Below, piece after piece: positions 1 to 8,034 of a DNA stretch of 64,000 nucleotides. The translations under genes were made by a program, and so were the position numbers. The DNA is from Herbidospora solisilvae. GTDB lineage: Bacteria > Actinomycetota > Actinomycetes > Streptosporangiales > Streptosporangiaceae. The notes beneath the pieces are model-generated. The model ran no database searches. It was not told where the DNA came from and worked only from the letters and a program-made list of their open reading frames with translations. The DNA lies in the NCBI RefSeq assembly GCF_009901565.1, contig NZ_WXEW01000010.1:186001-250000 (forward strand), read 5' to 3'. Numbering within the stretch: the stretch's first letter is position 1; each line of letters begins with the position of its first letter.

Positions 1-1
1 C

Positions 2-484
2 CACCTCTGGAGCGGCATCCGCCCCGACGAGGTGCCCGACGACCTGGCGTGGGACCGGCTGACCGCGCACTGCGAGACCCTGCTGGCCGACGCCGAGGAG
101 CACGACGTGGTGCTCGGGTTCGAACCCGAGCCCGGCATGCTCGTCGACGACCTGGCCTCCTACGAGCGGCTGCGCAAGCGGCTGGGGGAGCCCGACCGGT
201 TCGGGCTGACCCTCGACATCGGGCACTGCCAGTGCCTGGAACCCTGGCCGGTCGCCGAGTGCGTCCGGCGGGCGTCGCCCTACCTGGTGCACGTCCAGAT
301 CGAGGACATGCGGCGAGATGTCCACGAACATCTGGAGTTCGGCGACGGAGAGATCGAGTTCGCGCCCGTCATGGCGGAGTTGCGCGGATTCGACGGGATG
401 ATCGCGGTCGAGCTGGCCCGGCACAGCCACGCCGCCCCGGCGGTCGCCCAGAGATCCATCGAATTCCTGCGACGTCATTCCTGA
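2..484 (+). CDS. eboE: EboE-like TIM-barrel protein (sugar phosphate isomerase/epimerase fold), 5' truncated
   Basis: The gene is cut by the left window edge; the frame is open from base 2 and ends at a TGA. The 160 visible residues look like the C-terminal half of a xylose-isomerase-like TIM barrel. Metal-site type motifs are visible: GFEPEPG, LTLDIGHCQ and LVHVQIEDM, with acidic and His residues at the expected strand ends. It lies 10 bases before an alkaline-phosphatase-fold gene, the same pairing as eboE-eboF in ebo operons, which move secondary metabolite precursors to the periplasm in cyanobacteria. The ebo assignment rests on this pairing because the other ebo genes lie outside the window. 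A stand-alone sugar isomerase is the alternative. Confidence 0.75.
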   Translation, partial: HLWSGIRPDEVPDDLAWDRLTAHCETLLADAEEHDVVLGFEPEPGMLVDDLASYERLRKRLGEPDRFGLTLDIGHCQCLEPWPVAECVRRASPYLVHVQIEDMRRDVHEHLEFGDGEIEFAPVMAELRGFDGMIAVELARHSHAAPAVAQRSIEFLRRHS

Positions 485-494
485 GGACATAACC

Positions 495-1793
495 ATGCTC
501 GTTATCAACGTGGTCGGGCTCACCCCGCGCCTGCTCGCCCACATGCCCAACGTGTCGAAACTGGGCAACGCCGCCGCGCTCACGCCGGTGCTGCCTGCGG
601 TGACCTGCTCGGTGCAGGCCTCCATCGTGACCGGCGCGATGCCCCGCGACCACGGCATCGTCGGCAACGGATGGTACTTCCGCGACCTCGGCGAGGTCTT
701 CCTGTGGCGCCAGCACAACGCCCTCATCCAGGGCGAGCAGATCTGGGACGTCACCCGCGACCTCAAGACCGCCAACGTCTGCTGGTGGTACGCCATGGGC
801 ACCAACTCCGACTTCGTGGTGACCCCCCGCCCGATCTACCACGCCGACGGCGCCAAGTCGCCCGACGCCTACGTGCGCCCCCCGGAGTGGCACGACAAGC
901 TGGTGAACGACCTGGGCGAGTTCCCCCTGTTCACCTACTGGGGCCCGAACGCCGGCATCACCTCATCGAACTGGATCGTGGGCGCCACCCGCAAGATCAT
1001 CAACGAGGAGAAGCCCGACCTCACGATGGTCTACATCCCGCACCTCGACTACGACCTGCAGCGCTTCGGCCCCGACTCCCAGCAGGCCGTCGACGCCGCC
1101 AAGGCCGTCGACCAGGCGCTGGTGCCGCTGCTCGACCAGAACCCGGTCATCCTGTCGGAGTACGGCATCACCAACGCCTCCAAGGCCGTCGACATCAACC
1201 GCGCCCTGCGCCGCGAAGGCCTCCTGGAGGTCTACACCCAGGTCGGCATGGAGTATCTCGACCCGTGGACCAGCCGCGCCTTCGCGGTCTCCGACCACCA
1301 GATCTCGCACGTCTACGTGCGCGACTCCGCCGACATCCCGCGCGTCCGCGACCTGATCGCCGGCCTCGACGGCGTCGACGAGGTCCTCGACCAGGCCGGC
1401 AAGGAGAAGTACGGCCTCGACCACGAACGCGCCGGGGAACTGGTCGCCGTGGCCGAGCCCGACGCCTGGTTCACCTACTACTACTGGCTCGACGACGACC
1501 GCGCCCCCGACTTCGCCAAGCTGGTCGAGATCCACCGCAAGCCCGGCTACGACCCCGCCGAGCTGTTCATGACCAGCAAGGCCATCGCCGCCAAGGCGTT
1601 GCTGCGCAAGAAGATGGGCTTCCGCTACGAGATGTCGGTCGTGCCCCTCGACCCGAAGCAGGTGTCGGGCAGCCACGGTCGTCTCCCGGACTCCCCGGAG
1701 GACGGCCCGGTGCTGATCGGCCCGTGGGACGGCGACAAGTACCACGCGACCGAGGTGAAGGACCTGCTGCTCAAGGAACTGCGAAAGTCCTGA
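495..1793 (+). CDS. eboF: Alkaline phosphatase family / nucleotide pyrophosphatase-phosphodiesterase, EboF-like
   Basis: This 432-residue protein belongs to the type I phosphodiesterase/nucleotide pyrophosphatase branch of the alkaline phosphatase superfamily. The N-terminal stretch LPAVTCSVQASIVTGAMP carries the Thr/Ser nucleophile region, followed by RDHGIVGNGWY. YIPHLDYDLQRFGPDS is a second metal-binding region, and VSDHQISHVYV and VSGSHGRLP supply further His ligands. A GAGGAC ribosome-binding site precedes the ATG. It has no clear signal peptide, so a cytoplasmic location is likely. It follows the TIM-barrel gene by 10 bases and was probably the last gene of the ebo operon. The substrate cannot be read from the sequence. 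Confidence 0.8.
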   Translation: MLVINVVGLTPRLLAHMPNVSKLGNAAALTPVLPAVTCSVQASIVTGAMPRDHGIVGNGWYFRDLGEVFLWRQHNALIQGEQIWDVTRDLKTANVCWWYAMGTNSDFVVTPRPIYHADGAKSPDAYVRPPEWHDKLVNDLGEFPLFTYWGPNAGITSSNWIVGATRKIINEEKPDLTMVYIPHLDYDLQRFGPDSQQAVDAAKAVDQALVPLLDQNPVILSEYGITNASKAVDINRALRREGLLEVYTQVGMEYLDPWTSRAFAVSDHQISHVYVRDSADIPRVRDLIAGLDGVDEVLDQAGKEKYGLDHERAGELVAVAEPDAWFTYYYWLDDDRAPDFAKLVEIHRKPGYDPAELFMTSKAIAAKALLRKKMGFRYEMSVVPLDPKQVSGSHGRLPDSPEDGPVLIGPWDGDKYHATEVKDLLLKELRKS

Positions 1794-1814
1794 CGGCCAC
1801 CGCCGACGGGTCGC

Positions 1815-1836
1815 CGCGACCGCCTGCCCGGTCGCG
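1815..1836. terminator. GC-rich hairpin between convergent genes
   Basis: Perfect 8-bp stem CGCGACCG/CGGTCGCG with a 6-base loop, between the stop codons of eboF (+) and the response regulator (-). It has no U-run, so it is only a possible bidirectional terminator. Confidence 0.4.
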
Positions 1837-1859
1837 CGGCCCGATTCGGGGAAACCCGG

Positions 1860-2543
1860 TCAGGGGTGCGCCCCGGGGGTGATCAGCCCCGTCTCGTAGG
1901 CCAGCACGACCGCCTGCACCCGGTCGCGCAGCCCCAGCTTCGTCAGCACGTTGCCCACGTGGGTCTTCACGGTCGTCTCGCTGACCACCAGCTCACGCGC
2001 GATCTCGGCGTTGGACAGGCCCTTGGCGATCAGCTTGAGGACCTCCAGCTCCCGCTCGGTCAGCCGGGCCAGCCGCGTCGGCGAGGCCTGCTGCTGCGCC
2101 GACGGCAGGCGGGTGGAGAACTTGTCGAGCAGCCGCCGGGTCACGCTGGGCGCCACGATCGCGTCGCCGCTGGCCACCACCCGGATCGCCTGCACCAGCT
2201 CGGCGGGCGGCACGTCCTTCAGCAGGAACCCGCTCGCCCCGGCCCGCAGCGCCTCCACGATGTACTCGTCGAGGTCGAAGGTGGTCAGCACCAGCACCCG
2301 GGGCACGTGGGCCGAGGGCGCGGCGTCGCGGACGATCCGGCGGGTCGCCTCGATGCCGTCCATGCCGGGCATCCGGATGTCCATGAGGACCACGTCGGGC
2401 AGCAGCGCCCGTGACTGGTCCATCGCGGTCGACCCGTCGCCCGCCTCGCCGACCACGGTCACGTCGGTCTCGGCCTCCAGGATGAACCTGAACCCCGTGC
2501 GCAGCAGCGGCTGGTCGTCGACCAACAACACCCTGATCGGCAT
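1860..2543 (-). CDS. LuxR/NarL-family response regulator
   Basis: DNA-binding response regulator of 227 residues. The receiver domain (about 1-125) has acidic residues D9-D10, the phosphoacceptor D55 in VVLMDIRMPG, a conserved Thr in VLVLTTFD and Lys in GFLLKDVPP. The C-terminal LuxR helix-turn-helix runs from about 155 to 215 (LTERELEVLKLIAKGLSNAEIA). It starts directly after the stop of the histidine kinase gene on the same strand, with AAGGAC as its ribosome-binding site, so the two form one two-component operon. The NarL-like class usually controls stress or antibiotic-response operons; its targets are unknown. Confidence 0.93.
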   Translation of the reverse strand: MPIRVLLVDDQPLLRTGFRFILEAETDVTVVGEAGDGSTAMDQSRALLPDVVLMDIRMPGMDGIEATRRIVRDAAPSAHVPRVLVLTTFDLDEYIVEALRAGASGFLLKDVPPAELVQAIRVVASGDAIVAPSVTRRLLDKFSTRLPSAQQQASPTRLARLTERELEVLKLIAKGLSNAEIARELVVSETTVKTHVGNVLTKLGLRDRVQAVVLAYETGLITPGAHP

Positions 2544-3725
2544 TTATCTGTCCTTGAGGGGAAAGCGGGCCCGGACCTCGAATCCGCCCCCCGGACGCGG
2601 GCCGATCCGCAGAACTCCACCATAGAGGGCAACTCGCTCCTTGATGCCCACCAGACCGTGCCCCTTGCCGCCGTTCTCGCGTTTCAGCACGAGCCCGCGG
2701 CCGTCGTCCTCGACGTGCACCATCAGCTCACTCGGCTCGTGGCGGACGGTCACCCACGCGCGGGCGGCCGGCCCGGCGTGCCGCAGGCTGTTGGTCAGCG
2801 CCTCCTGGACCAGCCGGTAGGCGGCCAGGTCGACGCCCGGGGGAAGCTGCCGCGTCTCGCCCTCCAGCCACAGCTGCGTGGTCAGCCCCGCCTCGCGCAT
2901 CTGGTCGACGAGGCCGGGCAGGTCGTCCATGCCGGGCTGCGGGCCGCGCTCGGCCGGCCCGTCGGTGCGCAGCACGCCGACGATGTTGCGCATCTCGGCC
3001 ATCGCCGTGCGTCCCATCTCCTCGATGGAGACCAGCGCGTCGCGGGCCACCGCGGGGTCCTTCTCCAGCATCGTGCGCGCGGCGGCGGCCTGCACCGTCA
3101 TCACCGACACGTGGTGGGCGACGACGTCGTGGAGCTCCCGGGCGATGCGCGACCGCTCCTCGGCGCGGGCCGCCCGGGTGTCGGCCTCACGGGCTCGTTC
3201 GAGCCGGTCGGCCCGGTCGACCAGCTCACCGAGATAGGCCCGCCGGAGCCGGATCGTGCGTCCGACCACCCACACCAGCGCGGTCACCACCACGACGACC
3301 GCGTGGTCGGCCCACCCGAGCTCATGGGTGTCGGGCAGCGCCCCGGCGAGGTAGCCGGCCATGACCACCACCGCCGCCAGCACGCTCAGCGCCAGCCCCC
3401 GCAGCGTCGCGACGGTGTAGAGCAGGATGACGGCCGCGAAGTCGGCCAGCCCGGGGTGGTAGCCCATCCCGTTGAGCACCAGCGCGGGCACGGTGGTCGC
3501 CAGCAGGAGCAGGAACGGCCACCGCCGCCGGAACACCAGCGGCAGCGTGCACGAGACGACCAGCAGCAGGCTGAACCAGTCGGCCGGCCGCGTCCCGAAG
3601 GCCGACGGCGGCTCCCAGCCGCCGCTGCCCGGCCCGGTCGACAGGACGAAGAGCAGCGAGGACGCGGTCACCACGACCGCGAGGACTGAGTCGCTGATCA
3701 GCTGCCGACGGGGGGAGGTGCGCAC
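2544..3725 (-). CDS. Sensor histidine kinase, HisKA_3 type
   Basis: Membrane sensor kinase of 393 residues. About five hydrophobic segments lie between residues 10 and 155 with very short loops, so it likely senses a membrane or intramembrane signal. A short coiled coil (165-192) leads to the DHp motif ERSRIARELHDVVAHHVSVM, with the phosphoacceptor His199. The HATPase_c domain (about 290-393) has VQEALTNSLRHA, DDGRGL and GHGLVGIKERV. It pairs with the response regulator next to it. The GTG start lies 6 bases after TAAATT with no Shine-Dalgarno sequence, suggesting a leaderless mRNA. Confidence 0.93.
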   Translation of the reverse strand: MRTSPRRQLISDSVLAVVVTASSLLFVLSTGPGSGGWEPPSAFGTRPADWFSLLLVVSCTLPLVFRRRWPFLLLLATTVPALVLNGMGYHPGLADFAAVILLYTVATLRGLALSVLAAVVVMAGYLAGALPDTHELGWADHAVVVVVTALVWVVGRTIRLRRAYLGELVDRADRLERAREADTRAARAEERSRIARELHDVVAHHVSVMTVQAAAARTMLEKDPAVARDALVSIEEMGRTAMAEMRNIVGVLRTDGPAERGPQPGMDDLPGLVDQMREAGLTTQLWLEGETRQLPPGVDLAAYRLVQEALTNSLRHAGPAARAWVTVRHEPSELMVHVEDDGRGLVLKRENGGKGHGLVGIKERVALYGGVLRIGPRPGGGFEVRARFPLKDR

Positions 3726-3737
3726 GCAATCAATTTA
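3726..3737 (-). promoter_or_regulatory. Putative leaderless -10 element of the histidine kinase gene
   Basis: TAAATT on the minus strand ends 6 bases before the GTG start and no ribosome-binding site is visible, which fits a transcript starting at or near the start codon. I see no good -35. Confidence 0.4.
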
Positions 3738-3784
3738 GGCGTCCTCCGGCCCGCGGACCTCATCCGTGAGGACGAGCCCGCCGC

Positions 3785-4666
3785 TCAGAGCTCGTCGGTC
3801 GCCGCGCGGGCCGTCAGCCGCCGCGTCGGCCGGGGCCTCTCCTCGGGTACGGGTGGGGGAGTGCCCCCGAACTCGGGGCAGAGCGCCTGGTGGTCGCACC
3901 AGCCGCACAACCGGGACGGCCGGTGGTGCCACTCGCGGGTCGTCAGCGACCGCTCGATCGCCTGCCACAATGCCTCGACCTTGCGCTCGGTCGCCCGCAG
4001 GTCGGCCTCGTCGGGCTGGTAGCGCAGCACCTCGCCCTGGCCGCTCAGGTACATGAGCTGGAGCAGCCGGGGGATCTCGCCGCGCTGCCGCCACAACACC
4101 AGGGCGTAGAACTTCATCTGGAACAGCGCCTTGGCCTCGAAGTGCGGCCCGGGGGCGGCGCCGGTCTTGTAGTCGACCACCCGGATCTCCCCGGTCGGCG
4201 CGACGTCGAGCCGGTCGACGTAACCCCGCAGCATCAGGCCGCTGTCGAGCACCGCCTCGACGTAGAGCTCCCGCTCGGCCGGTTCGAGCACCGTCGGGTC
4301 TTCGAGCACGAAGTAGCGCTCGACCATGCCGCGCGCCTGCTCCAGCCACTCGTCGCGCTCGGCGTCGGTCGCGAACAGCCCCTCGTAGGCGGGCTCCTCC
4401 TCCAGCAGCCGCCGCCACTGCGGTTCGAGCAGGTCGCGGGCGGCCGCGACGGTGCGCGCCCCGGGCGGCAGGTCGTAGAGGCGTTCGAGCACGGCGTGGA
4501 CGAGCGTGCCCCGCACGGCCGCCGCCGAGGGTTTCTCGGGCAGCTGGTCGATCACCCTGAACCGGTAGAGCAACGGGCAGGTCATGAAGTCACCGGCACG
4601 GGAGGGGGACAACGCGCCGATGACGGCGCGCTCCTCGGTCAGGGTCATGCCCAGACGATAGGCCAT
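3785..4666 (-). CDS. RecB-family PD-(D/E)XK exonuclease with Cas4/AddB-type 4-Cys cluster
   Basis: Nuclease of about 293 residues from the RecB/Cas4 superfamily. After LSPSRAGDFMTCPLLYRFR (first Cys, as in 4Fe-4S members) come RGTLVHAVLERL, the catalytic pair RGYVDRLDV and RVVDYKTG, and a C-terminal CGWCDHQALCPEFG with the other three Cys. This C...C-x2-C-x5-C layout suggests an iron-sulfur cluster holding the nuclease fold. It acts on DNA ends, probably in repair. The frame is open further upstream, but I chose the ATG at 4666, which gives MAYRLGMTL and has GGAAG upstream. It is divergent from the site-2 protease gene and shares about 97 bases of promoter region with it. Confidence 0.88.
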   Translation of the reverse strand: MAYRLGMTLTEERAVIGALSPSRAGDFMTCPLLYRFRVIDQLPEKPSAAAVRGTLVHAVLERLYDLPPGARTVAAARDLLEPQWRRLLEEEPAYEGLFATDAERDEWLEQARGMVERYFVLEDPTVLEPAERELYVEAVLDSGLMLRGYVDRLDVAPTGEIRVVDYKTGAAPGPHFEAKALFQMKFYALVLWRQRGEIPRLLQLMYLSGQGEVLRYQPDEADLRATERKVEALWQAIERSLTTREWHHRPSRLCGWCDHQALCPEFGGTPPPVPEERPRPTRRLTARAATDEL

Positions 4667-4763
4667 GGCCCCGACACTTCCGGGCCCCGCGCGGCTTCCC
4701 GCCAGCCTCCGGGCCGGGGGACGGCGCGTAGGATCCATGCCAAGGAAGGGGAACCAGACCGTT

Positions 4764-5882
4764 ATGAGCACACCGTCCCCAGGGCTGCGGATGGGCCGCC
4801 CGTTCGGGATCCCGGTCTACGTGTCGCCGACGTGGCTGATCGTCGCCGCGTTCATCACGATCACGTACGAACCGGTGGCCGCCGGGCAACTGCCGGATTT
4901 CTCATCGTTCGTGCACTACTCAGTCGCCCTGCTCTTCGCGGTGCTGCTCTACATATCGGTGCTCGTCCACGAACTGGCCCACTGCGTGGTCGCCAAGGCC
5001 TATGGTCTCCCGGTCAAGCGCATCACCCTCTATCTGCTGGGCGGGGTCTCGGAGATCGAGCAGGAGCCCGACACCCCCGGCAAGGAGTTCCTGATCTCCT
5101 TCGCCGGTCCCGTCGCCTCGCTCGGCCTCGCCGGCGTCTTCTACGGCGTCGAGCAGTTCCTCCAAGAGGGCACCATCCCCCACGTCCTGCTCTACATCCT
5201 GTGGATCTCGAACCTGATCGTCGGCGTCTTCAACCTGCTGCCCGGCCTGCCGCTCGACGGCGGCCGGATGCTCAGGGCCGGGGTGTGGCGGTTCACCCGC
5301 AACGCCAACTCCGGCACCGTCGCCGCCGCCTGGGTCGGCCGGGGCGTCGCCGTGATCGTGGTGCTCTACCAGCTCGTGCTGCCGCTGATGGCCGGGCAGG
5401 AGCCCGACTTCACCGCCATCGTGTGGTCGATGATCCTGGCGTCGTTCATCTGGATGGGCGCGACGCAGTCGCTGCGCGTCGCCAAGGTCCGGTCCCGGCT
5501 GCCTCAGGTCCGGGCCCGCGCACTGGCCCGGCGGGCCCTTCCGGTCGCCTCCGACGTGCCGCTCGCCGAGGCCCTGCGGCGGGCCCGTGAGGGCGGCGCG
5601 GGGGCGCTGGTGATCGTCGACCACGAGGGGCGTCCGACCGGGATCGTGAACGAGGCCGCCGTCAACGCGACCCCCGAGCCGCGCCGCCCGTGGATCACCG
5701 TCGGGTCGCTGGCACGTTCCCTCGAACCGGCGCTGGTCCTGGGCGCCGACCTGGAGGGGGAGTCGTTGATCGACGCGATGCGCGACCACCCCGCGGGCGA
5801 GTATCTGCTCGTCGAACGGGGCGGCGAAATCTACGGCGTGCTCGCCACCGCCGACGTCAACCGGGTCTTCACCGGCGTCTGA
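4764..5882 (+). CDS. Site-2 (M50) intramembrane metalloprotease with C-terminal CBS domains
   Basis: Membrane zinc protease of 372 residues. HELAH at 69-73 gives the zinc ligands and catalytic Glu, and NLLPGLPLDGGRML supplies the third ligand Asp. Six or so hydrophobic segments span about 22-235. The C-terminal part (about 245-372) contains two CBS-like repeats (DVPLAEALRRAREGGAGALV and DGESLIDAMRD-like), which in this subfamily bind adenine nucleotides and may tune activity. Start chosen at the ATG preceded by AAGGAAGGGGAA; a TAGGAT -10-like hexamer lies at 4728-4733. Such proteases usually release membrane-bound regulators such as anti-sigma factors. No such partner is nearby. Confidence 0.9.
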   Translation: MSTPSPGLRMGRPFGIPVYVSPTWLIVAAFITITYEPVAAGQLPDFSSFVHYSVALLFAVLLYISVLVHELAHCVVAKAYGLPVKRITLYLLGGVSEIEQEPDTPGKEFLISFAGPVASLGLAGVFYGVEQFLQEGTIPHVLLYILWISNLIVGVFNLLPGLPLDGGRMLRAGVWRFTRNANSGTVAAAWVGRGVAVIVVLYQLVLPLMAGQEPDFTAIVWSMILASFIWMGATQSLRVAKVRSRLPQVRARALARRALPVASDVPLAEALRRAREGGAGALVIVDHEGRPTGIVNEAAVNATPEPRRPWITVGSLARSLEPALVLGADLEGESLIDAMRDHPAGEYLLVERGGEIYGVLATADVNRVFTGV

Positions 5883-5981
5883 CCAGATCGGGAGGGATCA
5901 CCCCCACTCGTCATCTGGCGCGCGCACCACTAATGTTCTGGTCAAACGATCAGAAGTTAGGTATGGCCGGAGGAGAGTTCT

Positions 5982-7370
5982 GTGACGGAGCAGGGCGCGG
6001 GGGTGGTCCGTCCGCTTCCGGGTGACGGTGTGGTCGCTCACCTGAACGGGCTGGCGCTGGTGTGCGGGCCGGGCTCGGCGCAGGTGGAGGAGTTGCTCGA
6101 CGCGGTGCGGGAGACCGCCGAGAACGGCGGCGACGGACGGACCCTGGTCCGCAAGGTCGCGCAGGTTCTGGCGCGCTCCATGAACGACGACCCGCCGACG
6201 ATCGCGGCCGCCGGTCCCACCGGCGGCGGCGTGGCGGTGCTGGTGTCGGGCGCGGCCTCGGCCCACCTTTTCGGCGCCCCCGACGGCGACTTCGTGGTCT
6301 CGGGGCAGGACGCCCTCACCTGGGCCGACCGCCTGGTGGCGGGCCCCGTGGGCCGGGTCGAGCTGCGCCTGCCGGGCTCGGGCCCGTCCAGCCCCTACTC
6401 GCGCCTCGACGGCGGTGTGGTCGCGGGCGGCGGCGCCGAGATCGACTACACGGCGACCGGCCACACGATGCACCGGCCCCACCCGATCCCGCAGCCCTCC
6501 CCGCCGCCCCAGCCGGGTCACCCCTACGCCTCACAGCCCTCGGGCCCGCAGCAGCCGATGATCCCCCACCAGCCGCCGCCCCCGCCGGGCGTGCCGCCGT
6601 ACGGCCAGCCGTCCTACGACCCGCCGGCGCCCTACGACCCGCCGCCCGTGGGCGGCCCGATGCAGCCTCCGCCGCACCCCGGACCGGGCCCGTTCGGCCC
6701 GCCGCCCGGCCTGCCGATGGGCCCGCCGCCGATGGGCGCCCCGCAGCCGCCGGTGGCCGAGCCGCTGCCGCCCCAGCACGACGAGCGCCGCCACGACAGC
6801 GGCCACTTCGAGCCCCAGCCTCAGCCGCAGCCCGAACCGCCCGCCGACGACCCGAGCGACTCCACCCAGATGGACGCCGCCCCGGAGCGCCTCGGTCCCA
6901 TGGTCCACGGCGTCGACTGCAAGAACGACCACTTCAACGACCCGCGCGCGCCCTACTGCGCGGTCTGCGGCGTGCCCCTGTCGACCCGTGACCTCGTGCC
7001 CTACAAGGGCCCGCGTCCGGCGCTCGGCGTCCTGCTCCTCGACGACGGCATGGCGCTGACCCTCGACAGCGACTACATCCTCGGCCGCGACCCCGAGCGC
7101 GCCCCCGAGGTCCAGTCGGGCGACGCCCGCCCGGCCAGGGTCACCAGCCCCGACGGCTCGGTCTCCCGCCGCCACCTGAGGGTCACCCTGGAGAACTGGG
7201 ACGTGAACCTGATCGACCTCGGCTCGGTCAACGGCACCCAGATCCAGCCCCCGGGCGACCCGAACTTCTACGACATCCCCCCGAACGAGTCGGTCACGAT
7301 CATGCCCGGCACGACGGTCCGGGTGGGCGTCTCCCGCACGATGCGCTTCGAGCCCCACCGCAGCGCCTGA
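5982..7370 (+). CDS. FHA-domain protein with Pro-rich linker and zinc-ribbon-like Cys motif
   Basis: Protein of 462 residues with three parts. Residues 1-165 look like a PPM-type phosphatase-like fold without an obvious catalytic set (uncertain). Residues 165-300 are a Pro/Gln-rich disordered linker. A short Cys-rich segment (DCKNDHFNDPRAPYCAVCG) follows, then an FHA domain at about 345-455 with LGRDPE, SVSRRHLRV and LGSVNGTQI, the usual phosphothreonine-binding residues. It is probably a substrate or adaptor of Ser/Thr kinases, though no kinase is adjacent. The GTG start has CGGAGGAGAG upstream. It ends just before a strong hairpin. Confidence 0.85.
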   Translation: MTEQGAGVVRPLPGDGVVAHLNGLALVCGPGSAQVEELLDAVRETAENGGDGRTLVRKVAQVLARSMNDDPPTIAAAGPTGGGVAVLVSGAASAHLFGAPDGDFVVSGQDALTWADRLVAGPVGRVELRLPGSGPSSPYSRLDGGVVAGGGAEIDYTATGHTMHRPHPIPQPSPPPQPGHPYASQPSGPQQPMIPHQPPPPPGVPPYGQPSYDPPAPYDPPPVGGPMQPPPHPGPGPFGPPPGLPMGPPPMGAPQPPVAEPLPPQHDERRHDSGHFEPQPQPQPEPPADDPSDSTQMDAAPERLGPMVHGVDCKNDHFNDPRAPYCAVCGVPLSTRDLVPYKGPRPALGVLLLDDGMALTLDSDYILGRDPERAPEVQSGDARPARVTSPDGSVSRRHLRVTLENWDVNLIDLGSVNGTQIQPPGDPNFYDIPPNESVTIMPGTTVRVGVSRTMRFEPHRSA

Positions 7371-7375
7371 GGCCC

Positions 7376-7406
7376 ACGGAACCCCGGCCGGCCGCCGGGG
7401 TTCCGT
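7376..7406. terminator. Bidirectional terminator between FHA gene and tetR
   Basis: Perfect 13-bp stem (ACGGAACCCCGGC with its complement) and a 5-base loop, flanked by CTTCT on the plus side. It lies between two convergent stop codons. Confidence 0.75.
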
Positions 7407-7410
7407 CTTC

Positions 7411-7995
7411 TCAGGGCAGGCGGAGCCGGTCGAGTTCGGCGAGCATGATCTCCTCGATCCTCGACGCCCGGTCGGGATAGAGCAGGCGGTGCAGGCTCAG
7501 CCCGTCCACGAGGGCGAGCAGGCGCTCCGCCGTGTCGTCGAGCCCCTCGTCGGCGATCTCCCCGGCGTCGGCGGCGCTCTGCAGCAGGGTCCGCAGCAGC
7601 AGGTGGAGGTCGGCCGCCTCCTCTCGCTGCGTGCGCAGCAGCTCCGGAGAGGTCAGGCTGCGGGCCCAGAAGCCGATCTCCAGGCCGGTCTCCTGCACGC
7701 GCTCCTCGTCCATGGGCAGGTTGTCGAGGAGGAGTTCCCGCAGCGCCGCAAGGCCCGTCAGGCCGGTCAGCTTCTCGGCCAGGCGCTCGGTGATCCGGCG
7801 GTGGCTGGACCGCAGGGCCGACAGGAGGATCTCGTCCTTGTCGGCGAAGTAGTGGGTCAGGACGCCGTTGGAGTAGCCGGCCTCCTTCGCGATCGCTCGC
7901 GTGGTCGCGGCATCGATTCCCGCACGCAGGATGATGCGCCGGGCCGCGGCGACGACCTCTTCCCTGCGCTCGTCGTGGTTCACGATCTTCGGCAT
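7411..7995 (-). CDS. TetR/AcrR-family transcriptional regulator
   Basis: Repressor-type protein of 194 residues. The N-terminal helix-turn-helix (about 8-55) reads DERREEVVAAARRII then ATTRAIAKEAGYSNGVLTHYF, as in BetI-like TetR proteins. The C-terminal ligand domain is Leu-rich. Its ATG lies 39 bases from the divergent PfkB kinase start. An 18-bp imperfect palindrome sits in that gap over both -10 elements, so it probably represses itself and the kinase-aminotransferase pair. The ligand is unknown. Confidence 0.92.
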   Translation of the reverse strand: MPKIVNHDERREEVVAAARRIILRAGIDAATTRAIAKEAGYSNGVLTHYFADKDEILLSALRSSHRRITERLAEKLTGLTGLAALRELLLDNLPMDEERVQETGLEIGFWARSLTSPELLRTQREEAADLHLLLRTLLQSAADAGEIADEGLDDTAERLLALVDGLSLHRLLYPDRASRIEEIMLAELDRLRLP

Positions 7996-8034
7996 GGTGG
8001 CATTTTAGTCGGGCGCCCGTCTATCATCCAGGCC
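7996..8034. promoter_or_regulatory. 39-bp divergent leaderless promoter with operator palindrome (tetR / pfkB)
   Basis: For tetR, TAAAAT (minus strand, 8007-8002) ends 6 bases before its ATG. For the PfkB gene, TATCAT (8022-8027) ends 7 bases before its ATG. The imperfect palindrome TAGTCGGGC-GCCCGTCTA (8006-8023, one mismatch per arm) overlaps both hexamers, which is a natural place for a TetR dimer to bind. Confidence 0.6.
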
